From: Strigamia acuminata
Lineage: Eukaryota > Arthropoda > Chilopoda > Geophilomorpha > Linotaeniidae
NCBI GenBank assembly: GCA_949358305.1
Contig: OX442318.1
Location: forward strand, 12,258,517-12,322,516
Length of the DNA: 64,000 bases
Direction: 5' to 3'
Below the pieces are notes generated by a model. The model saw only the letters and a program-made list of their open reading frames with translations, made no database searches and was not told where the DNA came from. The translations under genes and the position numbers were made by a program. Within the stretch, counting starts at the first letter, position 1; the number at the start of each line of letters is the position of its first letter. Positions 31,861-43,323 of this stretch are shown piece after piece.

Positions 31861-34800
31861 ATGGCCCGGATGAGAAGAAAGTAAAAGATTATTCTATCCA
31901 AAATTCGCTTCCTTATCATTTTTTTTTTCGTACCAATTTATCAGAACCAAGTGGACAGTAGTAATAGTTGTCATCATAACTCTGTACGCCTTTCTGGTTG
32001 GTGTGTGCGTTGCGGTTGGATTTGTAATTGGAAACACCTACAGTACGTTAATCCGATCCATTGATTACTTAAATAAACCCCAAAAAGTATTAACTATCTT
32101 ATTTCTCTTATTTTACTTTCTAGAGAAAGGAAAATCTCCAATCAATCCTAACGATACATGCGTTGGTGTTGCAAAGGTGGTTAAAGACGGTAAAAAGCGA
32201 AATCAACTTTAGCCCGCTGTGTTTGACCAAACATTTAATGTGAAGCGGTTGCCTTGACCAAATGATTTTTACGGGCCTGGCTTTATAACCTTTTTAATCG
32301 GTGTCTCCGGTCATCTGCCCGCTTGCGTGCCAGAAACTGACCCACTATAAACTCTACGTACAGTCGTGTTCAAAAAAACTGGATCTTCACTCTATGCTGG
32401 CAATTGAAATTGCGAATAATTTCCAGTTTTCTGGAATACTACTGTAGTGTGGTTGGAATATACTCACCATTTACTACGTTTACATGCTAACAGTTTTCCA
32501 CATAGAAAATTTGAATTTTATTTATCCGGTTAACCGTTTGTTTACATGACATTAGTTTTCTGGTAAACTTTACGTAGTATGTGAATTACCCATTATCTAT
32601 TTTGATTATCTGGAGCAACAAAATGGTTGTCGATCTATTTTAGCCCCTGAACAAATCAAATTTAGCTCATGTATTTTCTCCCAACAGCAAGAAGCATTAC
32701 AATTTGTTATAAAACAAAGGAATATATCATTTTGTTTATAATTGGTGCCATTTTTAATAAGGGGTATGAAACACTTGAGTTCTCCGAATAAGTCCGTCTT
32801 TTCTGGAAAACTGGTTTGTTTATGTGATCAGTTTTCCAGAAAAATTCAGATTTTCAATTTTCTAGATAACTGAGTACATGTAAACATGGTAAATGTTGCA
32901 CGTGGCTGCCCAGGGAGGCCAGGAGCTCACATTAATGTTGCAGAATTTATTTTGTAAACGCTTTCTTTTATTCTACACAAAAACACAAATTTTCAACAGT
33001 TGAATCAGTCGTGCTGCCTTCGGGGGTCGACATCAACGTTGCAGAAGGAAGGAATACAACTTCAAGCTCGGGAACGAATTCAAGTTTGATAACTGATGGC
33101 GAAGTATCAGATCTGACATTGCAAAGCGGCTGGTGTGCCTCGACTATACCTGGAGACGTGTTTCCTTATTTTACTGTGGATTTAGGGAAACTGTGTTTCG
33201 TCAACTCAATAGCAATTCAACTGCCTTCAGACTCAAGTATTATGAATGTACAGTAGAGCCGGCTCCAGGTCTATCGGTGCCCTGTGCGAGAATTTTTGGT
33301 ACCGTACACTGCAGAACAGAAGACATACGACAAGCTGCATTCAAAAAGTCGTGTTTTAGGTGTTTACGTTTTGTGATAGCGGTTCGCCACATTACATAGC
33401 TTTGAGCAGGGCCGGATTTAGGCAGGGGCCCCGGAAAAAATCCCATAATGTAATTTAAATCGGAAATATAATATATATTTTTAACTTTGTAAGTAATTTT
33501 TTCTTTGTCGCATATGTATTTATATTTATTATACATAAAGAGACAATAATAAGTGTATTTTTTTTTATATATTTTAAGATTAAACTTTTAATTTTTTTTG
33601 GGAGGGGGGGGGGGGGGGGGCATAAAAAAATGTGCGCTTAGGGGCCCTGCAATACCTAAATTCGGCCCTGAGTTTGAGCAGCACTGTTTTAGTAGGTTCC
33701 GTGTTTTGAAGGAATTCTGAAGGCAGCCATTTTGTTCTCGCTTCAACTGCAGCAAGAGAATCCTCTAAACTGATTACTGGTAATAGGTGCGTTCAATCTT
33801 AAATGGATTGCCGAAATCGAGATTTTCTTGATTTTCAGAAATCAAGGAAATCTGATTTCAACTTTGACCGGCCTTAAAATTTCCCAAAATCCAATACGCA
33901 ATTTCAACCATTAGATCAACTTCCTGTTTTCACAGGCCGCGTTGGAGAGCTCAAACGTGGCCAAAATATCGCGATTCGAGAGAACTGAAATCCACTTTGA
34001 AATCAAGAAAAGCGACCCTACCTGTGGATTTCCCAAAATCGAATTTTCTGAAATCGGATTTCGTTTTTATGACGTAAAAATCGTCACTTCCGTTCTCCCA
34101 AAATCAAGAAATCAAAGAAATCCATTTAAGATTGAACGCACATAATGTTTTGGTGATTCTGCGATGCTTACTCAACGCCATGTTTTCACATAGAACCAAT
34201 AAGTTCGTGCAAACCTCTGGTTTGGGTCTTTTTTTTGGATTACTACACCAGTAAAATGGCTCGACCAATGAGAATTAGGCTCCCTTTTGACTTTAACAAG
34301 AGTATAGAGGTTGCCTTAACTCAGCACAGGCCAGCTCGATCGTACCTTCAGCCAGCGGTTATAGTCATTTTAGTGACGCTCATTTTAGCGATTTTTACCA
34401 AAAAAGTCCCATTTTAGCGAACATGTCATTTTAGCGACACAAAAACCTAGGTTTTAGCGACAAGCCGGCTCAAAAAAGTGGTTTAAATCTAAAAACCAGT
34501 AAGGTTAGGTTCGCGGGGGGTCAAGGGGGGCGCAGCCCCCCCTTGTTAGCCCTTCTTAGGAATTAAACCTAGGGTTTTGTGTCGCTAAAATGACATGTTC
34601 GCTAAATGGTGTGTCGCTAAAATGAAATCGCTAAAATGATGGAGGTCCTCAGCCAGTCCAGATTAAACACGAATTATTATTAAAATGAGATTGGAATTAA
34701 CGTTGTTTTAGATGAGACAGCAATGAGTATGGAAACACGAGCTGGATCGCATGAAGTAACAGACACGATCGAATTGAAAAAAAATGCGGTTTGTTGGGTG

Positions 34801-34956
34801 TTGACGAATGACGAGAAGATGAACGATTTGGAGGAGGATTGCACAGAAAACGTCGTCGGTCGATATGCATCTGTTCAGCTGAACAAAGGCTGCATCAGCT
34901 GTGCTTTTACCGTATGCGAAATGTCAGTTTACGGATACGAATACATTATCAAATAA
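31861..34956 (+). CDS. U10: most divergent type II lectin-like member, five exons
   Basis: Exons 31861-31880, 31945-32042, 32124-32165, 33000-33236 and 34712-34956, 213 residues. The N-terminus is cut to MARMRRK, lacking YAGGYLGEE. The span is VVIVVIITLYAFLVGVCVAVG. The stalk is interrupted by an extra short intron (32043-32123, donor A|GTACGT, pyrimidine-rich acceptor TTTCTAG) and ends NDTCVG, like DCIG in U5. Half one: NVAEGRNTTSSSGTNSS, ITDGE, CASTIPGDVFPYFTVDLG, a good F5/8C-like pattern. Half two is diverged at its start (NETAMSMETRAG) but keeps CW, DC, VGRYASVQL and CEMSVYGYEY. Reading on without the extra intron is also open. The upstream leader is barely recognisable. AATAAA lies at 35008. 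Confidence 0.75.
32469..32895. mobile_element. Inverted-repeat element in an intron of U10
   Basis: Ends 'catttactacgtttacatg' and 'catgtaaacatggtaaatg' are mirror images; 'ttttctgg' words run through the inside. About 48627-48870 has the same 'acgtttacatgca' style. Confidence 0.55.
33407..33670. mobile_element. hAT-like MITE with a G homopolymer
   Basis: Ends CAGGGCCGGATTTAGG and CCTAAATTCGGCCCTG. The flanks GCTTTGAG and AGTTTGAG match in six of eight positions, fitting an aged 8-bp duplication. A run of about 17 G lies near 33605-33620. Confidence 0.7.
33787..34141. mobile_element. Inverted-repeat MITE in intron 3 of U10
   Basis: Ends 'gtgcgttcaatcttaaatgg' and 'ccatttaagattgaacgcac' mirror each other; 'aaatc' words inside pair as well. 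Non-coding. Confidence 0.7.
34359..34641. mobile_element. Palindromic 'ttttagcgac' repeat, copy 1
   Basis: Words 'cattttagcg' on one side and 'cgctaaaatg' on the other, with a G/C-rich centre ('gggggtcaagggg'). It is an inverted copy of 58704-58977. Confidence 0.7.
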
Positions 34957-35013
34957 AGTTAAATCCTCAACTTGCGGTTTGTGGAAAAGGACTTCTAATA
35001 AGTACGAAATAAA

Positions 35014-37400
35014 ATTCGTCTTTTTTTGCTTTTCACTCATGTCAAAGTAAAATGAAATTTGTATTTACGGTACTTACAGTTTTAGGTTTTACTTCCACAC
35101 TTCAAGGCTCCAAATAAGCTGGCTTTCGATGTCTTTTCTCTGGAATTCTGGATTTGCGTCTTAATTCCTCCTGCTTGGCCGGTTTTGCAGAATTTCAAAG
35201 TGGATTTTGCTGAAAAGTATCGAGATTTAGCTGAAAAGTATCGAGATTTAGCATTAAAAACAAATTAAAAAAGTAGAAAGAGATAGGAATGGCTTGCCAT
35301 GCTGATCACCCGTTCCATTGGGCCTGGTCTAGTCCAGGGGTTCCCAAACTTTTTAGCATCGCGCCCCACTTTTTAAGCAAGGCGATCTTCTGCGCCCCAC
35401 TTCATCTACTAGTGCATTAATTTTTTAAAAAATATACTACTTAAAAGAAGAAAAGAAATTTTTATATAATTTTGCATAAAACTTTGTATAATTTTTTATA
35501 TAATTTTGCATAAAACTTTGTATAATTTTTTATATAATTTCATATAATTTTGCTTAAAAATTTACAAAAGTTTGCAAAATAAGCTTGTTTTATTTAGGCA
35601 TGTACGATAGGTGCGCCCCCCCAATAATCAGCTCCCGCCTCACCAGTGAGGCCCGCCTCACCGTTTGGGAAACCCTGGTCTAGTCTGTACTGGGATAGAT
35701 GACCAGTAGATTTTTTTCCATCCATGCCTGACCTTTGCCAAGAAAATCTTCTCCCTACCTCAGCTGCGGTTTTCTAAGGTTTACGTAGTTATTCGAAGAA
35801 GAAACTTGCTGCATTCAAAAGTCGTGTTTTAGGTGTTTGCGTTTTGGTTTTGTGATGTCACTTCGTCAAATGTTTGCGTTTACGGCTCATTTGAAATGCT
35901 GTTCTTACATGGTTGATACTTTCTAGAAGAAAGAAAAACATGTACAAAAAGACACTAGCTGTAGACATAAAAATCGTATTTCAAGTGTGTCATGAACTCA
36001 ATTTGTCCGTTCCAATAATATTCCGAAAAATCTAGTTTTCAAGAAAGTTTGTGGGCGTCATAACTCTGGCAATTGAAAAATAGCTATACTTCCAGATTTC
36101 GCTCGTCTAGTAATCTCGGTCTCGGGGATCTCGGTCCTTTTTATTCTCAGTAAAACGAGATTTCATTATTACGAGATACAATAAAAAACGTACAATTCGC
36201 GTTACGAGTTGTAACGTGATTTGTAGGTTTTTTTTAAATGTTTTTTTATTGTTGTTGAGAATAAATCTCATTTCTTGCTCGGTCGCATAAAAGATCTCGT
36301 CTCGGAAAACCGAGACTTGAAAACGGCCGAGATGCTGGAAGTATAGAAAATAGCGGCAGTCCAGTGACAAGAAAAGATCACCTGAAAACACAACACAGAC
36401 ACTTTCAAAAATCAATGTTACATACTTAACCCAAGTTGTTCATTTGTGTCATAGTAATGACATCTTGCAGCGATCCTGTGGAAAAGTGTTGAAACTAACA
36501 TCCACTGCTTCTTCGCAACTAATCTGAAACTATAAAAGACTTGGGATAAATCACTTAAACACAGATATACATAAATGCACCTCTTCCAACATTTTATTAC
36601 TTCACCAACTCTTTAAAGTAACATTAACAAAAATGATTATAAAAAAAAAAACACTTAAAATAAAAATCAACTTGGGCTATTATTTAATATTTACATAATG
36701 TCCAGCCACAACATTTATCAATGCAAATTGAAAGAAAAAATTACCTTATTCTTCGCCACTCAATCCTCGCTTATAAAATGTCATATATAAAAAGAAAATG
36801 TGCCGTATTCAAAGTCATTTTCATACGTTTATTAAAGTTTAAATGACCAATACAATAAACCTTTGTTAATTCTAGACGTCAGAAAGACAACTCCACATTT
36901 GCTGTCACCATCCAGTCACAACTCATTCTATTACAATCTGGACCAAACCCGGAATAAAATCATTAGTTTTGCCGCCTTATTTACAATTTTTCCTAACAGG
37001 ACTGGATTGGCCTAACGTAATACAGAGAATCTCCGGACGGTCCGAGCCCCGACCCATCCGGATTTCCCAGTACTAAATTTGTTCCCAGTCCAGCCCCGCA
37101 CTTTCGCAGCGGCGCATCGTCACATTGGCACACTGGGCACCCGCCTAGAGCCCCAGATTTCGAGAATCTCCGTTTCATTTATTCAGAAAACCAAAAATAC
37201 AAAAATAAAAACTAAAATATTTCCGTTTAATTTTATTAATATAAATTTGGCGGCCCCCAGTCACAGAAAAATGGCAAAACACGACATCCGCACGCCAAAG
37301 TTCATATGCCGAATTCTACGGATAGATATCGAAGTCCAAAAAAATAAAAAAAAATAAAAATTAAGCTTAAAACTATAAAAAAAATTTTAAAAAAAATAGC
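35014..37400. other. Intergenic DNA between the lectin-like array and SUV39H
   Basis: Apart from the hAT MITE at 35335-35677 and a possible pogo-like fragment at about 36090-36345 ('attattacgagatac', 'tctcggaaaaccgagac'), I see no gene. About 35812-35860 repeats a stretch of 33330-33375 ('gctgcattcaaaa', 'gtcgtgttttaggtgttt'). Confidence 0.5.
35335..35677. mobile_element. hAT-like MITE, second copy, 8-bp target duplication
   Basis: Ends CAGGGGTTCCCAAAC and GTTTGGGAAACCCTG, with GTCTAGTC duplicated at 35327-35334 and 35678-35685. Same family as 7852-8141, with an internal duplication of the 'cataaaactttgtataatt' segment. Confidence 0.85.
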
Positions 37401-39770
37401 CTAGCACAGAAACTTCCTACACGAAGCCGTGCCGCACTTGCACTCGATCCGCGACGCGGCGTTGCTCCCGCTGTCCCCGCCGTGCTTTGCCTGGCCCGCA
37501 TCCCCGCTCATTTTATAATCAAACGTGAGTTCCTCGCCCTTCCTGATGTCCCTGTACGAAAAAAAAGCCAGCCGAGGGAACCTCGGGTCCAAATTATTGA
37601 TCCAGACGCCGTAGACGACCAAATTGGGCTCGCACGAGTGGTTCATAAAATGCGAAACGTTTCCGTAGTACGTAGCGTCGACCGTGAACGGACAGTCGCC
37701 GTCGCTGTAGTCGTAGTCCAGATCGAACAGGTAGGTTCGGCCCTGCGCGTCGTACTTCTGGCCGCGCACTTCGGCCTCCTCGTTAGTTATCACCTCGCCC
37801 ACGTACTCCATGACGAACGTGTCCTTCTTGATGAACTCGAGCGTCTTGACGCCCCAGCCGCAGCCGTTGGCCGTGCGGAAGATGGCCAGGTCGATCTTGC
37901 GTCCGTGCTGCACGACTCTGTTGAGGCAGCTCGGCGGACACTTGCATTTGTTGTTGCATTCGTAGATGGGCGTGCCGTGGTTCAAGTTGATGCGCTTCTG
38001 GCGCGTGTAGGCGAAAGGGATGCCGAACGAGTGCGAGCAGCATTTCTTGCGGTTGTCGAAGCAGTTGAGGCATTCGCAGCCGATGGGGGGGTCGTTGGGG
38101 ATGACGATTCCTTCGCTGGGTTTGTAGTCGTTGACGTAGGTGAAGTCGTGGGGGGGACCCTCGAAGTCCACTAGGTTTTCGATGATTATTTTGCCTTGGT
38201 CGGTGCACACGGAGTTCAGTTTGGTTTGCCAGGCGCGGAGTTGTTGCTGCACTTTTTGGTATTTCGACCATTTGTCGGTGACGGCCTACGAGGGAAATTT
38301 TGTAATGTTTTATGTACGAAATGGAATTTATTTATTTATTTTTGGGTTTACTTTGAACATCATTTCTTCTTTCGGGGATGTTGATGATTTGAGCATGAGT
38401 TTTTTGACACCGTTGACGTTGAGGCCGTTTTTGTGTTTTACGGAGTTGCTTTCTTTCATCAATGAGCAGATGTTTCCGGCCGTTCGTTTGCAAATGATTT
38501 GTAGAAATTTATCAATGTCCGGCAACTGCACACCATTTTTTAATTTACTTTTCATCACTTTGACAACCCTAGAATTAAAAAAATATATAATTAAAATGAA
38601 ATATATAGAAATATTTGGAATTATATCGAAATATTTTGAAATCTTCAGAATTATATCGAAATATTTTGAAATCTTTAGAATTAAATCGAAATATTTTGAA
38701 ATATTTAGAATTAAATCGAAATATTTAGAATTAAATCGAAATATTTAGAATTAAATCGAAATATTTAGAATTAAATCGAAATATTTAGAATTAAATCGAA
38801 ATATTTAGAATTAAATCGAAATATTTAGAATTAAATCGAAATATTTAGAATTAAATCGAAATATTTAGAATTAAATCGAAATATTTAGAATTAAATCGAA
38901 ATATTTTGAAATATTTAGAATTATATCGAAATATTTTGAAATATATTGAAATATATTGAAATATTTTGAAATTTACCGAAATAAAATAAAATATTTTACA
39001 CTATATCGAAGTATTTTGAATTATATCGAATTATATCAAAACAAAATAAAATATATCAAAATAAAATGAAATATATCACAATAAAATGAAATAATATTTA
39101 AAAAACACAAAAAAAAACATGTATCTGTAAAGAGAATTAAAGATAATCAAATAACAACTCCAATACCCAATTTAAATTCAAAACCCCTACGATCGACACC
39201 AATCATCTTCACTGGTCACAACAAACCAAATCAATCGCGTATTCCAACCATCATTCAATTCTCTTCACAAAAACATCAAACTAAAACGCATTTAAAATAA
39301 AAAAACAAACAAAAACAAATTACTTTTGCATGTGGAATTCACTAATAGCATCTTTGGCACCCACCAAATTCTTAACCGGCTCCCACGAATTGTTTTTATC
39401 CGGCCAACCAATCCATTTAACCAAATACCACTCGTCTCCCATCTAAAACACACACAAAAAAACACAAAATTAACAATAATTCCCATTCACCCAATCAAAA
39501 ATTACTGGATCTTTCGCGTAATTAACAATCCTTTCGACTTCATAATCTTCTGCATCCGCATTGCTACCACTCAAACTCGATCTCGATTTTTCTAATCCAA
39601 AAAAAAAAAATAATTATCAATCTAATTATCAATATTCTTTCTATTTAATACATACTTCTCTCTTTTGGTAGCGAAAATGTGACTCCGTCCTTCGCACACT
39701 TGTTGCGTAGTGTGCCTATGGCCTGTATACAGGGAACGCTGAAATCTCGAATTTTCGGTTCTCGCGCCAT
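37401..39770 (-). CDS. SUV39H: Histone H3K9 methyltransferase, Su(var)3-9 / SUV39H family
   Basis: Five exons on the minus strand (39770-39656, 39591-39506, 39442-39324, 38568-38352, 38285-37401) join in frame to 473 residues. The chromodomain is about 54-106 (DYEVERIVNYAKDP, then MGDEWYLVKWIGWPD), with Y55, W77 and W80 at the aromatic-cage positions that read methylated H3K9. A Lys-rich linker follows. Pre-SET is about 249-300, with clustered zinc-binding Cys (CECLNC, CC, CNNKCKC). SET is about 318-440, with GWGVKTL, YVGEVI, the NHSCEPN knot motif and ELTFDY. Post-SET is CKCGTASCRKFLC at the very end. All key residues are present. Family members trimethylate H3K9 in heterochromatin. The start is the first in-frame ATG after an upstream stop. 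Exon 5 is markedly more GC-rich than its surroundings. It is a stand-alone gene here; I see no fused eIF2-gamma exons in the window. TTTATT at 37232 may mark polyadenylation. Confidence 0.95.
38590..39000. repeat. 20-bp minisatellite in intron 4 of SUV39H
   Basis: Up to about 20 copies of 'gaaatatttagaattaaatc', degenerate at the edges, fill about half of the 755-bp intron 38569-39323. Open frames here are repeat artefacts. Confidence 0.9.
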
Positions 39771-41332
39771 TAGGAGTGGAAATTTCACTCGAATTAAATT
39801 CACCGGACTCTCGAAGCACGGTATTGAGGTTTTAGTCGAGTGTGGATGCGGTTAATCTTGCGCAAATTCAAACTACAGCTCGGAAAACGGTCGCGATGCT
39901 GCGCTACCACGGCCGATAGGAAAAGATAGTTAACGGTCGCATCTAATGGATGCGGTGGAATAGGCTGGAATGAGGTTGGATTAGTTCGTTGTTATTGGTG
40001 TTTCGTTTTGGAATTTCTTACTTAGATTCGTTTGCTGCCATTTGGGGTGAATTAGCGTCAAATTGTTGTTTTGAGTTGGAGGGAATTTGTAGTGGAGCCC
40101 GGTTCGTCCGCGCCGCCTCGGCTTTTCGATTAGTTTAGCCTTGGTTGAGTCATTTCAAAGGGTTGGTCGTCGCGAGCACCTGACGTCTGGTGAGGAAATG
40201 TTTAAACATTTTCTACATTAGTGACATCTGTAAGTCTTTCAAGTCTTTACATTTTATAAATAAATAAAATAAAATAAGAAATGTGTAGATTTGATAACAG
40301 ATGACATGTTAGAGAAACATTTGTGACGCTTGCTGTAGGTAAAAAAATTAACAGAAGCTGTATGTAAAATAACTATTTTTTTTTCTAAAAATAAATTAAC
40401 GGAATTAACCTTTATGTCAAATAAATTTTTTTTCTTCCAATTTTCTAATGACTAAATACATAATTTTTTAACTGTTAAAAAGTAAATTCAATATTTTTTC
40501 ATAAACACCAATATTGGGAGCGCCGTACACTGTTTTGCCACCTTTTAGCACTAGGTGGTGTATTGAAATCAGTGTTAGTACATATTCAAGCTAGGAAAAA
40601 TGTGATTCCACCTGAAAAACTAAAATCGTGTCAAAGAAGGCAAGAAAATGACCGACAATGGCCAGCAAGAACCAAGTCATTTCGTCAATGCACTTTGTTG
40701 ACTGTTTCTATCTCAAGTTGAGGGTTTTTCTAGCGTCCCCCCTTGACCTCCCTTGACCTTATCCATTTTATTAGAACTACCGGTACCTTTTGTTCACCAA
40801 AGGTTGAAAAATGATCGGCGACGAAATGAAGAGACCCAGCTAGAAATATGTCTAGGGAGCAATAAGTAAATAAAATGGTAAGTAATTAATAAAAAAAAAA
40901 AACACTTGAATAATTTATTAAACACAAATTACAATAATAACAAGGAATAATGGAATGGATAAAGAACGATGGAACGATAGATACCAACGCAGCCATGATG
41001 TAAGACTTGAAAGAGCATTTAATTGCGTCCGAAGACCCGACCTTGGGACCAAACGCAAAGACGGACAAAGATGACCCAGTGAATTGAAATCATTCGGCAA
41101 GGGCGCGGCAATACCTACCAAGGTTACTTACATCTTGACTTAACTTCACATGTTGCTACGTATAAGAATACTATTGCTGGTCACAAGCGCAACACGAAAC
41201 AAGTGCCACTATTTTAAATTTCTCCAAAGGTTTTTTCTGAATTGAAGGTTGGTTGTATGCCCCAAAATTTGAAAAAACTCAACCAATATGTTACTCTTCT
41301 TATACACGAGAAGAAAATATCATCGTGAGGTG
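39771..41332. other. Upstream flank of SUV39H; no clear gene
   Basis: 39771-40200 should hold the SUV39H 5'-UTR and promoter; the stretch before the start codon is less AT-rich than the surroundings and I see no TATA box. On the plus strand about 40945-41060 an open stretch reads MDKERWNDRYQRSHDVRLER and on to TKRKDGQR before a stop; it could be an exon or repeat fragment I cannot name. The rest is AT-rich without features. Confidence 0.35.
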
Positions 41333-41359
41333 TAAAGGTGGCTTCCCACTTGGCAGTAA

Positions 41360-42250
41360 TGCTGGGCGCACACATACCCCGATTTCGCAAGCGAAATCAC
41401 CCTGTGAAAAGCGCGCAATGCTACACACATGTAGCTACCGTCTTCCCTCGAATATAACGTCATGACGTTGTGTTCGAATACAACGACACCTGACTTTGTA
41501 TTCGAACACAACGTCATGACGTTGTATTGTGTTTTTTTAGTACAACTTCTGAAAAATCACAATTTTGTTGTAAAACTTCTAAAAAATCAGAAATTTTGTT
41601 GTAAAACTTCTAAAAAATCAGAAATATTTTGTAAAATTTCTGAAAAATCAGTAATTGGGACTAATTGGTAATGTAATTTTGAAAAAAAAAATTGATTTGA
41701 AATTTCAAGTTCAAAATATACAGTACGTTTTCAATTCGTGTCCAATTCGGGTCTAATTCGTGTCCGATTCGGTTCAATTCATTTTCAATTCAATGCTTCC
41801 TGGCATCGCGCCTTTAAAAAGCGCACCCCCGCAACGCTTCTCAAATATAACTCGAATACAACGTCATGACGTTATATTGGAAGTGACGTTATATTCGAAA
41901 AATCGCTAAAACTTTCGAAAACAGCGATTTCTGAAAAAACTTTAATATAACGTCATGACGTTATATTCGAGGGAAGACGGTAGCTATTCCAGCTTTGCTA
42001 TTTCAATGTTATGACGTCATTCCTGATCCTAAAAACCTGCCTGCCATTTCGGTTGAAAATGTTGATGAAATGACGTCATTTCACACAGCTCACGGATTGG
42101 CTGCGACATGAATCGCGGGCGAAATAGTACTTGGGACAAGTATTATTTTCAAAAGTAGATTTCAAACCGGCGTGAAGGAAATGACGTCATCTACGCATGT
42201 GCAATGGCAACGCAACGCGATGCGAAATCGCGGAATGTGTGCGCCCAGCA
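41360..42250. mobile_element. Middle nested inverted-repeat element
   Basis: Ends TGCTGGGCGCACACAT and ATGTGTGCGCCCAGCA are exact mirrors. 'gcgaaatc' and 'tgacgtcat' words recur inside. It carries the element at 41433-41985. Confidence 0.75.
41433..41985. mobile_element. Innermost nested inverted-repeat element
   Basis: Ends 'agctaccgtcttccctcg' and 'cgagggaagacggtagct' mirror each other and continue into 'aatataacgtcatgacgtt'. The inner part repeats 'aaaaaatcagaaattttg'-like words. The palindrome 'aacgtcatgacgtt' occurs several times. Confidence 0.75.
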
Positions 42251-42475
42251 TAAAGTAAGCAAAAATAAGGTAAGCTCAGATTGGAGTGTTCGAACTTCGA
42301 ACTCCATCTTCTTGTCATGACATTTCATGACGCGCGCGTTCTCGCCATGCTCTCGCACGCACTCGCTGCGCCACCTGTATTTATGCTAATAAAAACCAGT
42401 ATGTTAATTTTTACCAACACGCATGGCTGTTTCTTAACCATCTCCCATCTACATCTAAGTGGGAACCCACCTTTA

Positions 42476-43323
42476 GAATGTTAGGCTTGTTCCGTGTCAC
42501 ATCAGTTACGGGTCCCGTTGGCCGTTACTGACTTGTTCTGAAAAATAAATGGGCATCAACAAACCTTCGTTACATAATTCCATTTATTAACAAGGATTTT
42601 TTTTCCACTCAAAGCATTTTTTTTAATGTTAATAAAGTTATTACAACAATAGATTTGAAATAGATTAATTATATTATAGAAGAAAAAGAAAAAGGGAACT
42701 ATTGTGCACAACAAAGATTTATACAATTTAGAAATTTTTGTCTTGTAGTTGAACTCCCATTCTACCCACATAAACATCATAAAGATAAAAAAATGTAAGT
42801 TAACAAAAAAAATTACATAAAACTACGAAAAAGTAAACTATAAAATTTGCTATTTACCAGTTTTATGGATTTTTCTTTATTTTTTGCCAACACTGAAACG
42901 TCAATAATTATAATCTTTGTCCTATGTTTAACTCAGTCAATTATTGTGTTTGTATCCAAATTTGGTCGTTTCCTCTTTCTTCACAAAAATGTTTTTTTTT
43001 TTTGGTTTATTTTTGTTTTTTATATATTTTTATTTTTTTAAATAGTTAAAATTCATTTAAATGTTTTGTATCATACTTTATAAACATAAATTAAAATAAA
43101 AGCTATGCTTAAGCAAAGATACCGATGAATCACGGCTGATGTTGATACACTTGTAGATTGAGAATCTGCAATGGAATTCAAATCATTAAATACATTAAAT
43201 ACATTCAAAAGGCTAACAAAACATTAAAAATATATCTTTAATAATTAAATGATTTCACAGTTTTGGCAAACAAAGTTTTTAACCCCTTGAAATAGCATGG
43301 TAAGGCCCAGTTAGGCTTTCCTG
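42476..43323. other. AT-rich DNA without a recognised gene
   Basis: Long T- and A-rich stretches with short frames only. A TTTATT at about 42583 on the plus strand could be a polyadenylation signal for a minus-strand gene, such as the Ig gene. Confidence 0.3.

Larger units (their letters stand above)
41333..42475. mobile_element. Outermost of three nested inverted-repeat elements
   Basis: Ends 'taaaggtggcttcccactt' and 'aagtgggaacccaccttta' are near mirror images. It contains the element at 41360-42250. Non-coding. Confidence 0.7.

Noticed and set aside
37482-38271. Long frames on the plus strand and in a second minus frame over SUV39H exon 5
   Set aside because: Shadows of a GC-rich coding exon; only the SET-domain frame has motifs and splice-consistent phases.
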